Assembly (NCBI RefSeq): GCF_013426915.1
Contig: NZ_AP023183.1
Coordinates: 620,001-684,000, forward strand
DNA length: 64,000 nucleotides
DNA from: Paraburkholderia sp. PGU19
GTDB taxonomy: Bacteria; Pseudomonadota; Gammaproteobacteria; Burkholderiales; Burkholderiaceae
Direction of reading: 5' to 3'
Part shown: piece by piece, positions 49,835 to 58,418 of the stretch
Layout of the letters: each line of letters begins with the position of its first letter
Position numbering within the stretch: position 1 is the first letter of the stretch
Program-made: the position numbers and the translations under genes
The notes under the pieces: generated by a model
Told to the model about the DNA's origin: nothing
The model's database searches: none
The model's input: only the letters and a program-made list of their open reading frames with translations

Positions 49835-50171
49835 CGTAATCCAGTACGATATTCGAGCCAGGCAACAGATGGCCCAACTGGTCTGACCCGCGTAGAGGTG
49901 AAACGTGCCCGCGACGCACTCGTCGCGCAGGGGCAGCACGCATCGATCGATGCGATAAGTATCGCGCTCGGCAACACCGGGTCGAAAACGACGATCCCCC
50001 GGCACCTGAAGGCAGGCAACAATCAGCTCGCGGGTAGAGGAGCTTGCGCGCGCACGAGAGTCGCTGGGATCAATGTCGGAGGAACGGACGAAGCTTGCCG
50101 CGCAAGCCGACGCTTACCAGTTGCTGCTAGGTGATTATCGGGTACGGCTTGGCACCGCACCAGGCGGATAA
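49835..50171 (+). pseudogene. KfrA-like DNA-binding protein fragment
   Basis: A rightward frame without a start codon gives GPTGLTRVEVKRARDALVAQ and SIDAISIALGNTGSKTTIPR, which is the helix-turn-helix of KfrA-N-type plasmid proteins. After RHLKA the frame shifts. The next frame gives ISSRVEELARARESLGSMSE and AAQADAYQLLLGDYRVRL, a coiled coil as expected for KfrA, and stops at 50171. KfrA-type proteins are associated with plasmids and integrative elements, so this is a trace of one. A GTG at 49898 gives only a truncated form. Confidence 0.6.
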
Positions 50172-50399
50172 CGATAGCAATATTTACATAAAGCGCAGTT
50201 TCCCGCTGTATCCACAACCACAAGACTTATGCAGAGCGCCACCCCCGGCTTCGACGCGAGCCTGGTCGGCCAGTGCCGGCAAAGGGTCGTCGTCTGCAGA
50301 CGTTACTCCCACCGTGTTCAGCAAATCGGTTCAGATCTCGGAAGACCGGTACTGCCAATAGTGAGAAGCGGGCCACAACGACGCAGCAGCCACGCTCGA
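50172..50399. other. Intergenic, nothing recognised
   Basis: No supported gene lies between the KfrA-like fragment and the operator-like element before the lyase genes. The downstream stretch 50452-50751 is also without gene and probably contains the leader of the lyase operon. Confidence 0.4.
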
Positions 50400-50451
50400 A
50401 TTGATAACTTATGAACATCAATGCATCCAAAAATCGCACTTCTCATTTCGG
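50400..50451. promoter_or_regulatory. Operator-like element 1 upstream of the lyase genes
   Basis: ATTGAT and ATCAAT form an inverted repeat with 11 bases between them. The 51-base segment from 50401 matches the segment from 54832 without gaps at about three quarters of positions. It is probably bound by the LysR regulator of the cluster. Confidence 0.6.
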
Positions 50452-50751
50452 ACGTCTTGAGCAAATATCGATTCTCAAGACGTTCATAACACGCATCGAC
50501 TGAGAACGCATCGGAGACAGGCGCGAAGCGCAGACCAGCGCTTTGCCGCATCCAAGTGCAGGCCTCGATCAAGGTCGCCGCCTACCGTCGCCGACGCACA
50601 TCTCGACTGATCCACTTCGCTGTGTGAATCCTGCCGCCGCTTTCGAGCGCGTCCACGGCAGCGGAGCAACTCGCGCCCGCCGCAGCGAGCCGAACGAATA
50701 CGTGGTGCCTGCTTCAATCGTCACTTCTTTTAAATTCAGGAGACACTTCAC

Positions 50752-52050
50752 ATGCAGATCACCGGAATGTTGCACGGCGCACGCCTGCTGCAATTTGTCG
50801 GCTTTCCGTCCAGCGAGGTGCTGGGCCCCGGCGCCAGCGAGGAAGAGATCAAGTCACTCATCGACCGACACGGTCAGATATTCATCAAACCGGTGTTCAA
50901 GGGCGGCGTGGGCAAGAAAGGCAAAGCCGGCCTGCTCGGCCGCGCGACAGATCTCAAGACGGCGCTCGCGGAAAAAGAACGGCTGTACTTTGCCGAGCAC
51001 GTTGTAGGGCATGTGAGGGCCAAGGCGAACGGCGTGACGTTCGAAGCGGGTGTACCCGCCAAACACGAAGTCTACTTTTCGATCACCGATTCCACGCGCT
51101 TTCGCGCTCCCACCATGACGCTGTCGCACATGGGCGGAATGGACATCGAGGAGGTCGATCCAAAGCACGTCGCGATGGTGCCGTTCGATGCGCTGACCGG
51201 ACTGAAGGCGTTCGTCGTAGCGAATGCGCTGAGCGAGATCGGCGCGCCGCGTGAAATCATCTCGCCGCTCGTGCAGCAATTACCGAAGCTCTGGGAACTC
51301 TTCCATGATTTCGGCATGACAACGCTCGAACTGAACCCGATCCGCATGCGCGAAGATAAAAAGGGGCGTCTCACGCCCGTGGCATGCGACTTCAAGTGCG
51401 GATTCGATCGCGACGATCCGCGTTTCTCGCGGCTCGGTCTCCCGCCCCATCTCTTCGCCGCTGACTACTCGGATTTCGAGCAGGAGATCAATCAGCTTCG
51501 CACGCACCAGGGACAAAGCGATGTGTACGTGATCAACGATAAGGGAACCATCCTCGCGCCCACCTTCGGCGGCGGCGCGAACTCGCTCGTCACGGAAATG
51601 CTGGGCGACGCAGCCATCATCTCGTCGGACTTCGGCGGCAATCCTCCGTACGAGAAGATGAAGGAAGTGGCGCGCATCTGCTTCCGGCACTGGCTCAAGC
51701 AGTCGAACGTGCTATTCATCATCGGCGGCAAGTCGAACAACACCGACATCTACGAAACCTTGCGCGCGATGGCCGATGCGCTGCGCGAGCACTTCAGCGA
51801 GCACGGTCCGACACCGCTCTACGTCGTCCTCGGGCGCGGCGGTCCCAACCTGGTGCGCGGCATGTCCACACTGCGCGATACCTGCGATGCGCTCGGCCTG
51901 CCTTACCGCCTCTTCGGTTTCGACTCCGACATCAGCGAAGTCATCCAGTACGCACGCAAGGCCGATGCATGGATGCAGGCGGGTGGACGCCCGCAGGTCG
52001 CAGCGCGCATCGGCGCACGCGACACTCAATCGCAAATGGCATCGGCCTGA
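50752..52050 (+). CDS. ATP-citrate-lyase-like small subunit (ATP-grasp plus citrate-binding-like domain)
   Basis: A 432-residue protein with the domain order of the N-terminal part of ATP-citrate lyase. The ATP-grasp half has IFIKPVFKGGVGKKGKAGLL and the metal-binding TTLELNPIRM. The second half matches the citrate-binding domain: TFGGGANSLVTEMLGDAAII, LFIIGGKSNNTDIYETLRA (compare GGSIANFTN in human ACLY) and VLGRGGPNLVRGM (compare RRGGPNYQEG). AGGAGA lies eight bases before the ATG. The large subunit follows by 10 bases. Such enzymes cleave citrate with ATP and CoA to acetyl-CoA and oxaloacetate. Here sequence divergence leaves the substrate open, and a citrate-like tricarboxylate is likely. 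Confidence 0.8.
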   Translation: MQITGMLHGARLLQFVGFPSSEVLGPGASEEEIKSLIDRHGQIFIKPVFKGGVGKKGKAGLLGRATDLKTALAEKERLYFAEHVVGHVRAKANGVTFEAGVPAKHEVYFSITDSTRFRAPTMTLSHMGGMDIEEVDPKHVAMVPFDALTGLKAFVVANALSEIGAPREIISPLVQQLPKLWELFHDFGMTTLELNPIRMREDKKGRLTPVACDFKCGFDRDDPRFSRLGLPPHLFAADYSDFEQEINQLRTHQGQSDVYVINDKGTILAPTFGGGANSLVTEMLGDAAIISSDFGGNPPYEKMKEVARICFRHWLKQSNVLFIIGGKSNNTDIYETLRAMADALREHFSEHGPTPLYVVLGRGGPNLVRGMSTLRDTCDALGLPYRLFGFDSDISEVIQYARKADAWMQAGGRPQVAARIGARDTQSQMASA

Positions 52051-52060
52051 GGAGATCGAC

Positions 52061-54760
52061 ATGCACAAACAAGGCAACAGCCACTTCAAATACTTCGTCG
52101 GGATACAGTCGCTGGCGGACATCGCTACCCGTGAAGATCGCGTCTGCGTGCTCAATATCCTGGGCGGCGAGTCGTCCGATGTGACGCCGGTGAGTCACGC
52201 CTTCTCGGGCGCGAATGTGGTGTTCGGCACGGCGCCCGGCAAAGGCGGACAGGTGCTCGCAACGCCCGTGGGCGACATTCCTGTCTTCAACAATGTGCGG
52301 GAGGGCCTGGAAGCCGGCCATAGGTTCAACTGCGGCGTCGTGTATCTGCCACCTTCCGCCGCGCGCGACGGCGTGGCCGAGCTGATCCGCGTGAATCCGG
52401 ATCTGCGCAAGATCTTCATCATTACGGAGAAGATTGCCGTGCACGACGCGCGTGAGATCCGCGCGATGGGACAACAGGCGGGCATCGACATCTTCGGCGC
52501 AAACGGGCTGGGCGTCGCGGACTCATGGCAGCGCGTGCGGATCGGCGGCGCGCTCGGCGGTGACGATCCGGGCGCCACACTGCGGCAGGGATCGATCGCG
52601 ATCTTCTCGAACTCCGGCGGCTTCAGCACCACGATCGCCCAGTATCTGCGCATGAGCGGCTGGGGCACATCGACCGTCATTTCCAGCGGAAAGGACGTCT
52701 ACATCCACTATGCCGCGCCAGAATTCGCGTTTGCCCTTGCCAACGACGCGCGCAGCAAGGCCGCCGTCCTGTACTGCGAGCCGGGCGGATACTACGAGGC
52801 CGACGCGCACTTCAACAAGCCCGTGGTCGCGTGCGTAGTGGGCCGCTGGAAAAGCGGTCTCACGCGCGCAGTCGGACATGCGGGCGCGATGGCGGGCGGC
52901 GCCGACGATGCGCTCGCGAAGGAACGCTGGTTCAAGGAGAAGTTCGGCGTCGAACGGCTCTTCACGCCCGACGATCCGTGCTGCTCGGCGAAGGGGGCGG
53001 TGGTGACGAACATCGCCCATATTCCTGCCGCGCTCACGGCGGTGATGCGCGCGAATGCAACGATGCCCGACTTCGAGCCCGAAGGTAGCCTCGCACTCAA
53101 GCCGTGGTTCGGCTCGGATCAGGGGCTCGATCTGCCTGACGATCTCGCGCTTGCAGTCGTGAGAGCGGTAGCCCCGTATGACGAACAGGTCGCGCGGGTG
53201 AATGACCAGATCGGGGCGATCCCGCCTCGGCAGCCGTTGAAGGACGCCTCGGGCGCCTCGCAGATGGACGCCAGGACTCAGGTCAGCAGCCTGCACGGCG
53301 TATCGATGCTCGAAGCGGCGACGCATTCCTTCGAAGCGAACGTGTGCCTCGCACTGTTACACGAGTTCGGCGGCGCAAACGACGAGAAGCTCATCGACGT
53401 CGCGGTCGGCGCGGCAGTGAACCTATACGGCACGCCTGAACTGGCGGCGGCGCAAGCGGCACGAGAAGCGGGTAACGCACCCAACGCGGTGCTTGCCGCC
53501 GCAGCGGCGATCGTCGGGCCGAACCGCCAGCGCGCGGCGCGCGAGGCGGCGAGGCTGATGATCGACCGGTTCGCCGCTGCGAAACTCGCGGACGCGTTCG
53601 ATCGCGATTTCGACGTCGACGCGATAGACACTGAAGGCAGCGCTGTACTTTTCTCCGACGGACCCGACGCGAAGGCGCAAGCCATGCTCGCTGGGCTCGC
53701 CGCCCGCGGCGTGAGTTCGGTATTCGTCCGGTGGGTTGCCGACGGCCCGGGGTATCCGCGCGCGGACGCCGTGCTCGCGGCGATCACGACGACACTCGTC
53801 TGGGGCCCGCTCATGCGCAAGCGCATCTCGCGTCTGACGGCGGAGAACCTGCCATGGTGGACGAAGCTCTTCGGCACGCTGATCGGCGCCTCGGCGGACG
53901 CGTCGCGCCACCATCCCGACAGCTTCTGCGATCTTTCCACGGAAGCATTGCTCGGCGAACGCTCATTGACGGAAACCGCGTTCGCGGCACTGCTCGGCCT
54001 GAAGCCATCCGATGACGACCTGTTCGCATTCAGCACGCTAACCGGATTGCTGCTCACGAACGGACCCGGCGCGATCTCGGCGCAGGGCGCGAAGGGCGCG
54101 GTGTCCGCTGACGGCCCCGAATCGCCCGAACGCGTGCAACTGAACAAGGCGCTGACAGGCTTTCTCACGCACACCGGCTATACGCACGGCGGCAACGGCT
54201 ATGAAGGTATCGCGTTTCTCAACGAGGCGTTTCGCGACAGCGGCCTCGACGATCCTGCCAACGCGCAACACGGCGTTGACCTCGACGCGCTCGCGCGGCG
54301 TTCCGTTGAGCACTACGCACAGTACAAGGCCCGTCAGAAGCATGTGGGCAGCCTCGACATCGCCAAACTGCCGGGCGTGAATCACCCGGTGTTCAAGGAC
54401 AAGCCGGTCAATCACGATCCACGCGAGGTGTTCATCGCCGGGCTTTACGAGAGGCGAGGCGAGTACAACGCGTTTCATGCGTACTACCGTGCGCTGGTAC
54501 AGGCATTGTTCGACGCGGGCGTCTCGCGCACCGTCTACTGCGTCAATGTCGATGCTGTGATCGCCGCGCTGCTTCTGAAGATGCTGTGGCAGCCGCTTAG
54601 ACGCGGCGACATCAGCGAGGCGGATCTCGAAACCGCAGCGTTCACGATCTTTCTGTACCCACGCATGCTCGGCTGTGCCGCGGAAATCGACGATCACCTC
54701 AACCGTGGTCGCAATATGGACACACGTACACCCGCTTCACAGTGTTGCTTCGTGGCCTGA
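52061..54760 (+). CDS. ATP-citrate-lyase-like large subunit (CoA ligase plus divergent citrate-synthase-like domain)
   Basis: An 899-residue protein. Residues 1-280 are succinyl-CoA-synthetase-alpha-like: IFSNSGGFSTTIAQYL, and the phospho-histidine loop GHAGAMAGG with His273. Residues about 400-610 have no counterpart I know in standard bacterial AclA. Residues 615-885 are citrate-synthase-like. The usual ADHGPAVSGAHN catalytic segment is replaced by LTNGPGAISAQGAKG (about 665-678), while GGNGYEG, GVNHPV and NVDAVIAALL correspond to later catalytic regions. AclA of Chlorobium is near 600 residues, so this one is about 290 longer. GGAG precedes the ATG. It must act with the small subunit, and the missing first histidine suggests an altered substrate or mechanism. 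Confidence 0.75.
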   Translation: MHKQGNSHFKYFVGIQSLADIATREDRVCVLNILGGESSDVTPVSHAFSGANVVFGTAPGKGGQVLATPVGDIPVFNNVREGLEAGHRFNCGVVYLPPSAARDGVAELIRVNPDLRKIFIITEKIAVHDAREIRAMGQQAGIDIFGANGLGVADSWQRVRIGGALGGDDPGATLRQGSIAIFSNSGGFSTTIAQYLRMSGWGTSTVISSGKDVYIHYAAPEFAFALANDARSKAAVLYCEPGGYYEADAHFNKPVVACVVGRWKSGLTRAVGHAGAMAGGADDALAKERWFKEKFGVERLFTPDDPCCSAKGAVVTNIAHIPAALTAVMRANATMPDFEPEGSLALKPWFGSDQGLDLPDDLALAVVRAVAPYDEQVARVNDQIGAIPPRQPLKDASGASQMDARTQVSSLHGVSMLEAATHSFEANVCLALLHEFGGANDEKLIDVAVGAAVNLYGTPELAAAQAAREAGNAPNAVLAAAAAIVGPNRQRAAREAARLMIDRFAAAKLADAFDRDFDVDAIDTEGSAVLFSDGPDAKAQAMLAGLAARGVSSVFVRWVADGPGYPRADAVLAAITTTLVWGPLMRKRISRLTAENLPWWTKLFGTLIGASADASRHHPDSFCDLSTEALLGERSLTETAFAALLGLKPSDDDLFAFSTLTGLLLTNGPGAISAQGAKGAVSADGPESPERVQLNKALTGFLTHTGYTHGGNGYEGIAFLNEAFRDSGLDDPANAQHGVDLDALARRSVEHYAQYKARQKHVGSLDIAKLPGVNHPVFKDKPVNHDPREVFIAGLYERRGEYNAFHAYYRALVQALFDAGVSRTVYCVNVDAVIAALLLKMLWQPLRRGDISEADLETAAFTIFLYPRMLGCAAEIDDHLNRGRNMDTRTPASQCCFVA

Positions 54761-54830
54761 CGGCTGCCATCTGAAGCACCGCCGGGCACTGGTTCAACCC
54801 TGACGCACGGCGGACTCGCAGGTTATATGG

Positions 54831-54882
54831 ATTGATAACTGTAAGACATCAATCGTTCAGAAAATTGCACTTATCGTTTCGG
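54831..54882. promoter_or_regulatory. Operator-like element 2 upstream of the MFS transporter
   Basis: ATTGAT and ATCAAT lie 11 bases apart, as in element 1. GCACTTATCGTTTCGG follows at the same distance as GCACTTCTCATTTCGG in element 1. It lies 75 bases before the transporter start. Confidence 0.6.
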
Positions 54883-54956
54883 CGGCCATGACCCAACATA
54901 TACGAAATGACAAAGAGCGCATGGCCGCATATTTCGGAATTTCAGGAGACACATCG

Positions 54957-56255
54957 ATGCACCCCTCACCCTCTACCCTTTCGCCGGGGCATTCAAAGGC
55001 TGCAGCGGTCTTCCGGGTAACGGCCGGAAACTTTCTGGAGCAGTTCGACTTTTTTCTGTTCGGCTTCTATGCCACACAAATCGCCAACGTCTTTTTTCCG
55101 GCCGGAAGCGAATTTGCGTCGTTGATGATGACATTCGCGGTTTTCGGCGCGGGTTTTCTCATGCGCCCGCTGGGCGCCATCGTGCTCGGTGCGTACATCG
55201 ACGACGTCGGCCGTCGCAAGGGTCTCATCGTCACGCTCTCCATCATGGCAAGCGGCACCATCCTGATTGCGTTCGTACCGGGCTACACGACGATCGGCCT
55301 TCTGGCGCCGGTGCTGGTGCTCGTCGGCCGGCTGCTGCAGGGCTTCTCGGCAGGCGCGGAGCTGGGTGGCGTGTCGGTTTATCTCGCCGAAATGGCTACA
55401 CCCGGCCGTAAAGGCTTCTTCACGAGCTGGCAGTCCGCGAGCCAGCAGGTGGCGATTGTCGTGGCCGCGGCGCTTGGCTTCGCGCTCAACCAGTCGCTGA
55501 ACACAGCAGCCATTGCGGCGTGGGGATGGCGGGTTCCGTTCTTCGTCGGCTGCATGATCGTGCCGTTCATCTTCATGCTGCGTCGCAATCTCGAGGAAAC
55601 TCAGGAATTCAAGGCGCGCCAGCATCGTCCGAGCATGAACGAAGTGTTCCGCACGCTCGTCCAGAACTGGCCCGTCGTGATCGCTGGCATGATGCTGGTC
55701 GCAATGACAACCGCGAGCTTCTATCTCATCACGGTCTACGCGCCGACTTTCGGCAAGACGGTCCTGCATTTGAGCACTGCGGACAGTTTGCTCGTGACCC
55801 TGTGTGTCGCCGTGTCGAACTTCATCTGGCTCCCGATCGGCGGAGCGCTCTCCGACAGGATCGGCCGCCGGCCGCTCCTCGTCACCATGACGTTACTCGC
55901 CATCGCGACCGCCTACCCGGCGCTATCGCTGCTCGCGCACGCACCGAGCTTCGTCAACATGCTGCTCGCGCTACTGTGGCTCTCGTTCATGTACGGCATC
56001 TATAACGGCGCGATGGTCGTCGCGCTCACGGAAGTGATGCCGGTTCAGGTACGCGTTGCGGGCTTCTCGCTCGCCTATAGCCTCGCGACGGCGGTGTTCG
56101 GGGGATTCACGCCAGCGATTTCGACAGCGCTCATTCACATGACGGGCGACAAGGCCGCACCTGGCTACTGGATGAGCTTCGCCGCAGCGTGCGCGCTTTT
56201 GGCGACGTTCGCACTCTATCGCAGGCGCGCAGCAACGCTGACGCCGGCGCATTAA
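54957..56255 (+). CDS. MFS tricarboxylate transporter (citrate-proton symporter type)
   Basis: A 432-residue, 12-segment MFS protein of the metabolite:H+ symporter branch (CitA/TcuC-like). The signature [19 protein letters not shown] opens it, followed by [21 protein letters not shown] with the conserved RPLG and D-x-x-GRR motif, and [16 protein letters not shown] second half has [15 protein letters not shown] start it at ATG 54957 with AGGAGA upstream, as the earlier in-frame ATG gives a non-family extension. It should import citrate or aconitate with protons, consistent with the downstream isomerase-like protein and upstream lyase. Confidence 0.93.
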   Translation: MHPSPSTLSPGHSKAAAVFRVTAGNFLEQFDFFLFGFYATQIANVFFPAGSEFASLMMTFAVFGAGFLMRPLGAIVLGAYIDDVGRRKGLIVTLSIMASGTILIAFVPGYTTIGLLAPVLVLVGRLLQGFSAGAELGGVSVYLAEMATPGRKGFFTSWQSASQQVAIVVAAALGFALNQSLNTAAIAAWGWRVPFFVGCMIVPFIFMLRRNLEETQEFKARQHRPSMNEVFRTLVQNWPVVIAGMMLVAMTTASFYLITVYAPTFGKTVLHLSTADSLLVTLCVAVSNFIWLPIGGALSDRIGRRPLLVTMTLLAIATAYPALSLLAHAPSFVNMLLALLWLSFMYGIYNGAMVVALTEVMPVQVRVAGFSLAYSLATAVFGGFTPAISTALIHMTGDKAAPGYWMSFAAACALLATFALYRRRAATLTPAH

Positions 56256-56309
56256 AGCGCATGTCGTTGTACTAGCGTCCATTACCTGCTATCTGACACG
56301 ACTTCGATC

Positions 56310-57092
56310 ATGAAAAATCTGCTTCTGAAACTATGCGCGACAGCGCTCGTGGCAACCTCGGCTGCCGCGGCCAACGTGCAGGCCTCCGACCTGCACGTCA
56401 TGAGTTCTGGCGGCTTTACCGCCGCGTACAAGGTGCTCGGCCCCAGGTTCGCGTCCGAGACGGGAAACACGCTCGACACCGCGCTGGGTCCGTCGATGGG
56501 CAAATCGCCTGAAGCGATCCCCAACAGGCTCGCGCGCGGCGAACCCGCGGACGCGGTCATCATGGTTGGCTATGCACTTGACGAGTTGATCAAGGAGGGG
56601 AAGGTGATCCCCGGATCGCGGGTGGAGCTTGCCGATTCGCGGATCGGCATGGTCGTGCGCGAAGGCGCGGCGAAACCCGATATCAGCTCGGCAGACGGAC
56701 TCCGGCAGACGCTGCTGCATGCGAAGTCGATCGCGTACTCGGACAGCGCGAGCGGCGTCTACATCGAGCGTGAGTTGTTCCGGAAACTCGGCATCGAGGA
56801 TCAGGTCAAGTCGAAAGCGAAGATGATCCCGCGCATCCCCGTAGCCTCCGTGGTGGCGAACGGCGACTACGAAATCGGCTTCCAGCAGGTGAGCGAATTG
56901 CTGCCCGTCAAGGGCGCGACCTTCGTCGGAAAGATTCCTGAGTCGTTGCAGTCCGTCACGCGTTTCGCTGCCGGCATTCCCGTCGGTGCGCAGCACCCGA
57001 AGGAAGCGAAAGCCCTACTCGACTATCTCGCGTCACCCGGTGTGCAGGCGGATGTGAAAACCACCGGGCTCGATAGCGTTTCCGCTCACTGA
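56310..57092 (+). CDS. Periplasmic aconitate-isomerase-like protein (ModA-type fold)
   Basis: A 260-residue exported protein. The signal peptide is MKNLLLKLCATALVATSAAA to about residue 25. The mature part begins DLHVMSSGGFTAAYKVLGPR and continues GPSMGKSPEAIPNRLARGEP, SIAYSDSASGVYIERELFRK and GDYEIGFQQVSELLPVKG, which is the periplasmic molybdate-binding-protein fold. No ABC permease or ATPase is adjacent. From memory, aconitate isomerase of Pseudomonas sp. WU-0701 is a periplasmic protein of about the same size and fold. With a tricarboxylate transporter immediately upstream, conversion of trans-aconitate to cis-aconitate is the best inference. A plain binding protein is the alternative. 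Confidence 0.72.
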   Translation: MKNLLLKLCATALVATSAAAANVQASDLHVMSSGGFTAAYKVLGPRFASETGNTLDTALGPSMGKSPEAIPNRLARGEPADAVIMVGYALDELIKEGKVIPGSRVELADSRIGMVVREGAAKPDISSADGLRQTLLHAKSIAYSDSASGVYIERELFRKLGIEDQVKSKAKMIPRIPVASVVANGDYEIGFQQVSELLPVKGATFVGKIPESLQSVTRFAAGIPVGAQHPKEAKALLDYLASPGVQADVKTTGLDSVSAH

Positions 57093-57116
57093 AAACAGCC
57101 TCGGGCATCCTTCATG

Positions 57117-58418
57117 TCACCTTCCCGGGGCATTCTGCGCGGGCTCTTCCGCGCCGTCCGGCGCTGCTTCTCCGAGCACCCGCGCGAGACGCGTGCGATC
57201 GCAGGCACCTTCCCATATCGAAACGAAGATCACTGCGCAGGCGTTGCTGATCACGCTCGTCAGGGCGCGTGCCTCGGACATGAAGCGGTCGATGCCCACC
57301 AGCAGCGCTACCCCGGCGACGGGCAGATCGGGAATCACCGTCAGTGTCGCGACGAGCGCGACGAGCCCGCTGCCCGACACGCCGGCCGCGCCCTTGGACG
57401 TCAGCAGCATGACTGCGAGCATCGTGGCGATTTGCAGCGCGGAAAGCGGCACGTCGCATGCCTGCGCAATGAACATCGAAGCGAGCGTCAGGTAGATCGC
57501 AGTCCCGTCGAGATTGAACGAATAGCCCGCGGGCAACACGAGCCCCACTACGCCCTTGTCGCAGCCGAGCGCCTCCAGCTTTGCGATCAGGCGCGGCAGG
57601 ACCGGCTCCGTCGATGACGTCGCCAGAACGATGAGCAACTCCTCGCGCATGTAGCGCAAGAGCCGCCAAAGCGCAAAACCGTGCAGACGCGCAAGCGGAG
57701 CGAGAATGAGCGCGATGAACAGCGCGCATGCCACGTAGAAGGACACCATCAACATCCCGAGCGAGCCGACCGAGCGAATGCCGAAGCGGCCCACCGTGAA
57801 AGCCATCGCGCCGAATGCGCCGAGGGGAGCAAGTCGCATGATCATCGCGAGGATGCGGAACAGGATCTGAGCGATGCCGTCGGTGAACGCGAGCACCGGC
57901 CTCCCCAACTTCGGATAGGCATTTAGCGAAAATCCGAACAGCAGCGAGAGCAGCAGCACTGGCAACACCTCGCCCTTGTCGAAGGCGCCAAGCATCGTCT
58001 CGGGGATGAGGCTCATTGCGAACGCGACGCCGCCGCGCGGATGCGGGTCCTTCACGTATTGAGCGAGGATACTCACGTCCAGATGGGCGGCGTCGATGTG
58101 CATCCCCGCACCGGGTCGCAACACGAAGGCCGTGACAAGTCCGAGCGCGAGCGCTGCGGCAGTCAGAAGATAAAACAGCGCCAGCGCCTGAAAAATCGTC
58201 CGGCCGATTGCCTTTCCGCTCGCAAGCGACGTGATCCCCGAGACGATCGTGCAGAAGACGACCGGCGTAATCATCATCCTCACGAGACGAATGAACCCGT
58301 CGCTCAAGGGCTTGAGTAGCGGGCCCGCTTGCGGCAAGAAGTGGCCGAGTGCCATACCGAGCACCATGGCCAGCACAACTTGCACATAGAGCAAGCGAAG
58401 CGGCGTTGCCAACTTCAC
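57117..58418 (-). CDS. dctA: DctA-type C4-dicarboxylate/proton symporter
   Basis: A 433-residue member of the DAACS (GltP/DctA) family. The first helix is LLYVQVVLAMVLGMALGHFL. Signature elements follow: IRLVRMMITPVVFCTIVSGI, LATSSTEPVLPRLIAKLE (serine-rich hairpin), VLPAGYSFNLDGTAIYLT and LLTSKGAAGVSGSGLVAL. It imports succinate, malate or fumarate with protons or sodium. Its ATG overlaps the LysR stop by four bases, so it is translationally coupled to it. It converges with the aconitate-isomerase-like gene, 24 bases apart. It probably supplies or recovers the C4 acids made by the tricarboxylate pathway. Confidence 0.96.
   Translation of the reverse strand: MKLATPLRLLYVQVVLAMVLGMALGHFLPQAGPLLKPLSDGFIRLVRMMITPVVFCTIVSGITSLASGKAIGRTIFQALALFYLLTAAALALGLVTAFVLRPGAGMHIDAAHLDVSILAQYVKDPHPRGGVAFAMSLIPETMLGAFDKGEVLPVLLLSLLFGFSLNAYPKLGRPVLAFTDGIAQILFRILAMIMRLAPLGAFGAMAFTVGRFGIRSVGSLGMLMVSFYVACALFIALILAPLARLHGFALWRLLRYMREELLIVLATSSTEPVLPRLIAKLEALGCDKGVVGLVLPAGYSFNLDGTAIYLTLASMFIAQACDVPLSALQIATMLAVMLLTSKGAAGVSGSGLVALVATLTVIPDLPVAGVALLVGIDRFMSEARALTSVISNACAVIFVSIWEGACDRTRLARVLGEAAPDGAEEPAQNAPGR

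Noticed and set aside
52523..54174. Two long leftward frames opposite the lyase large subunit
   Set aside because: Both are shadows of the 899-residue gene, which carries domain motifs.
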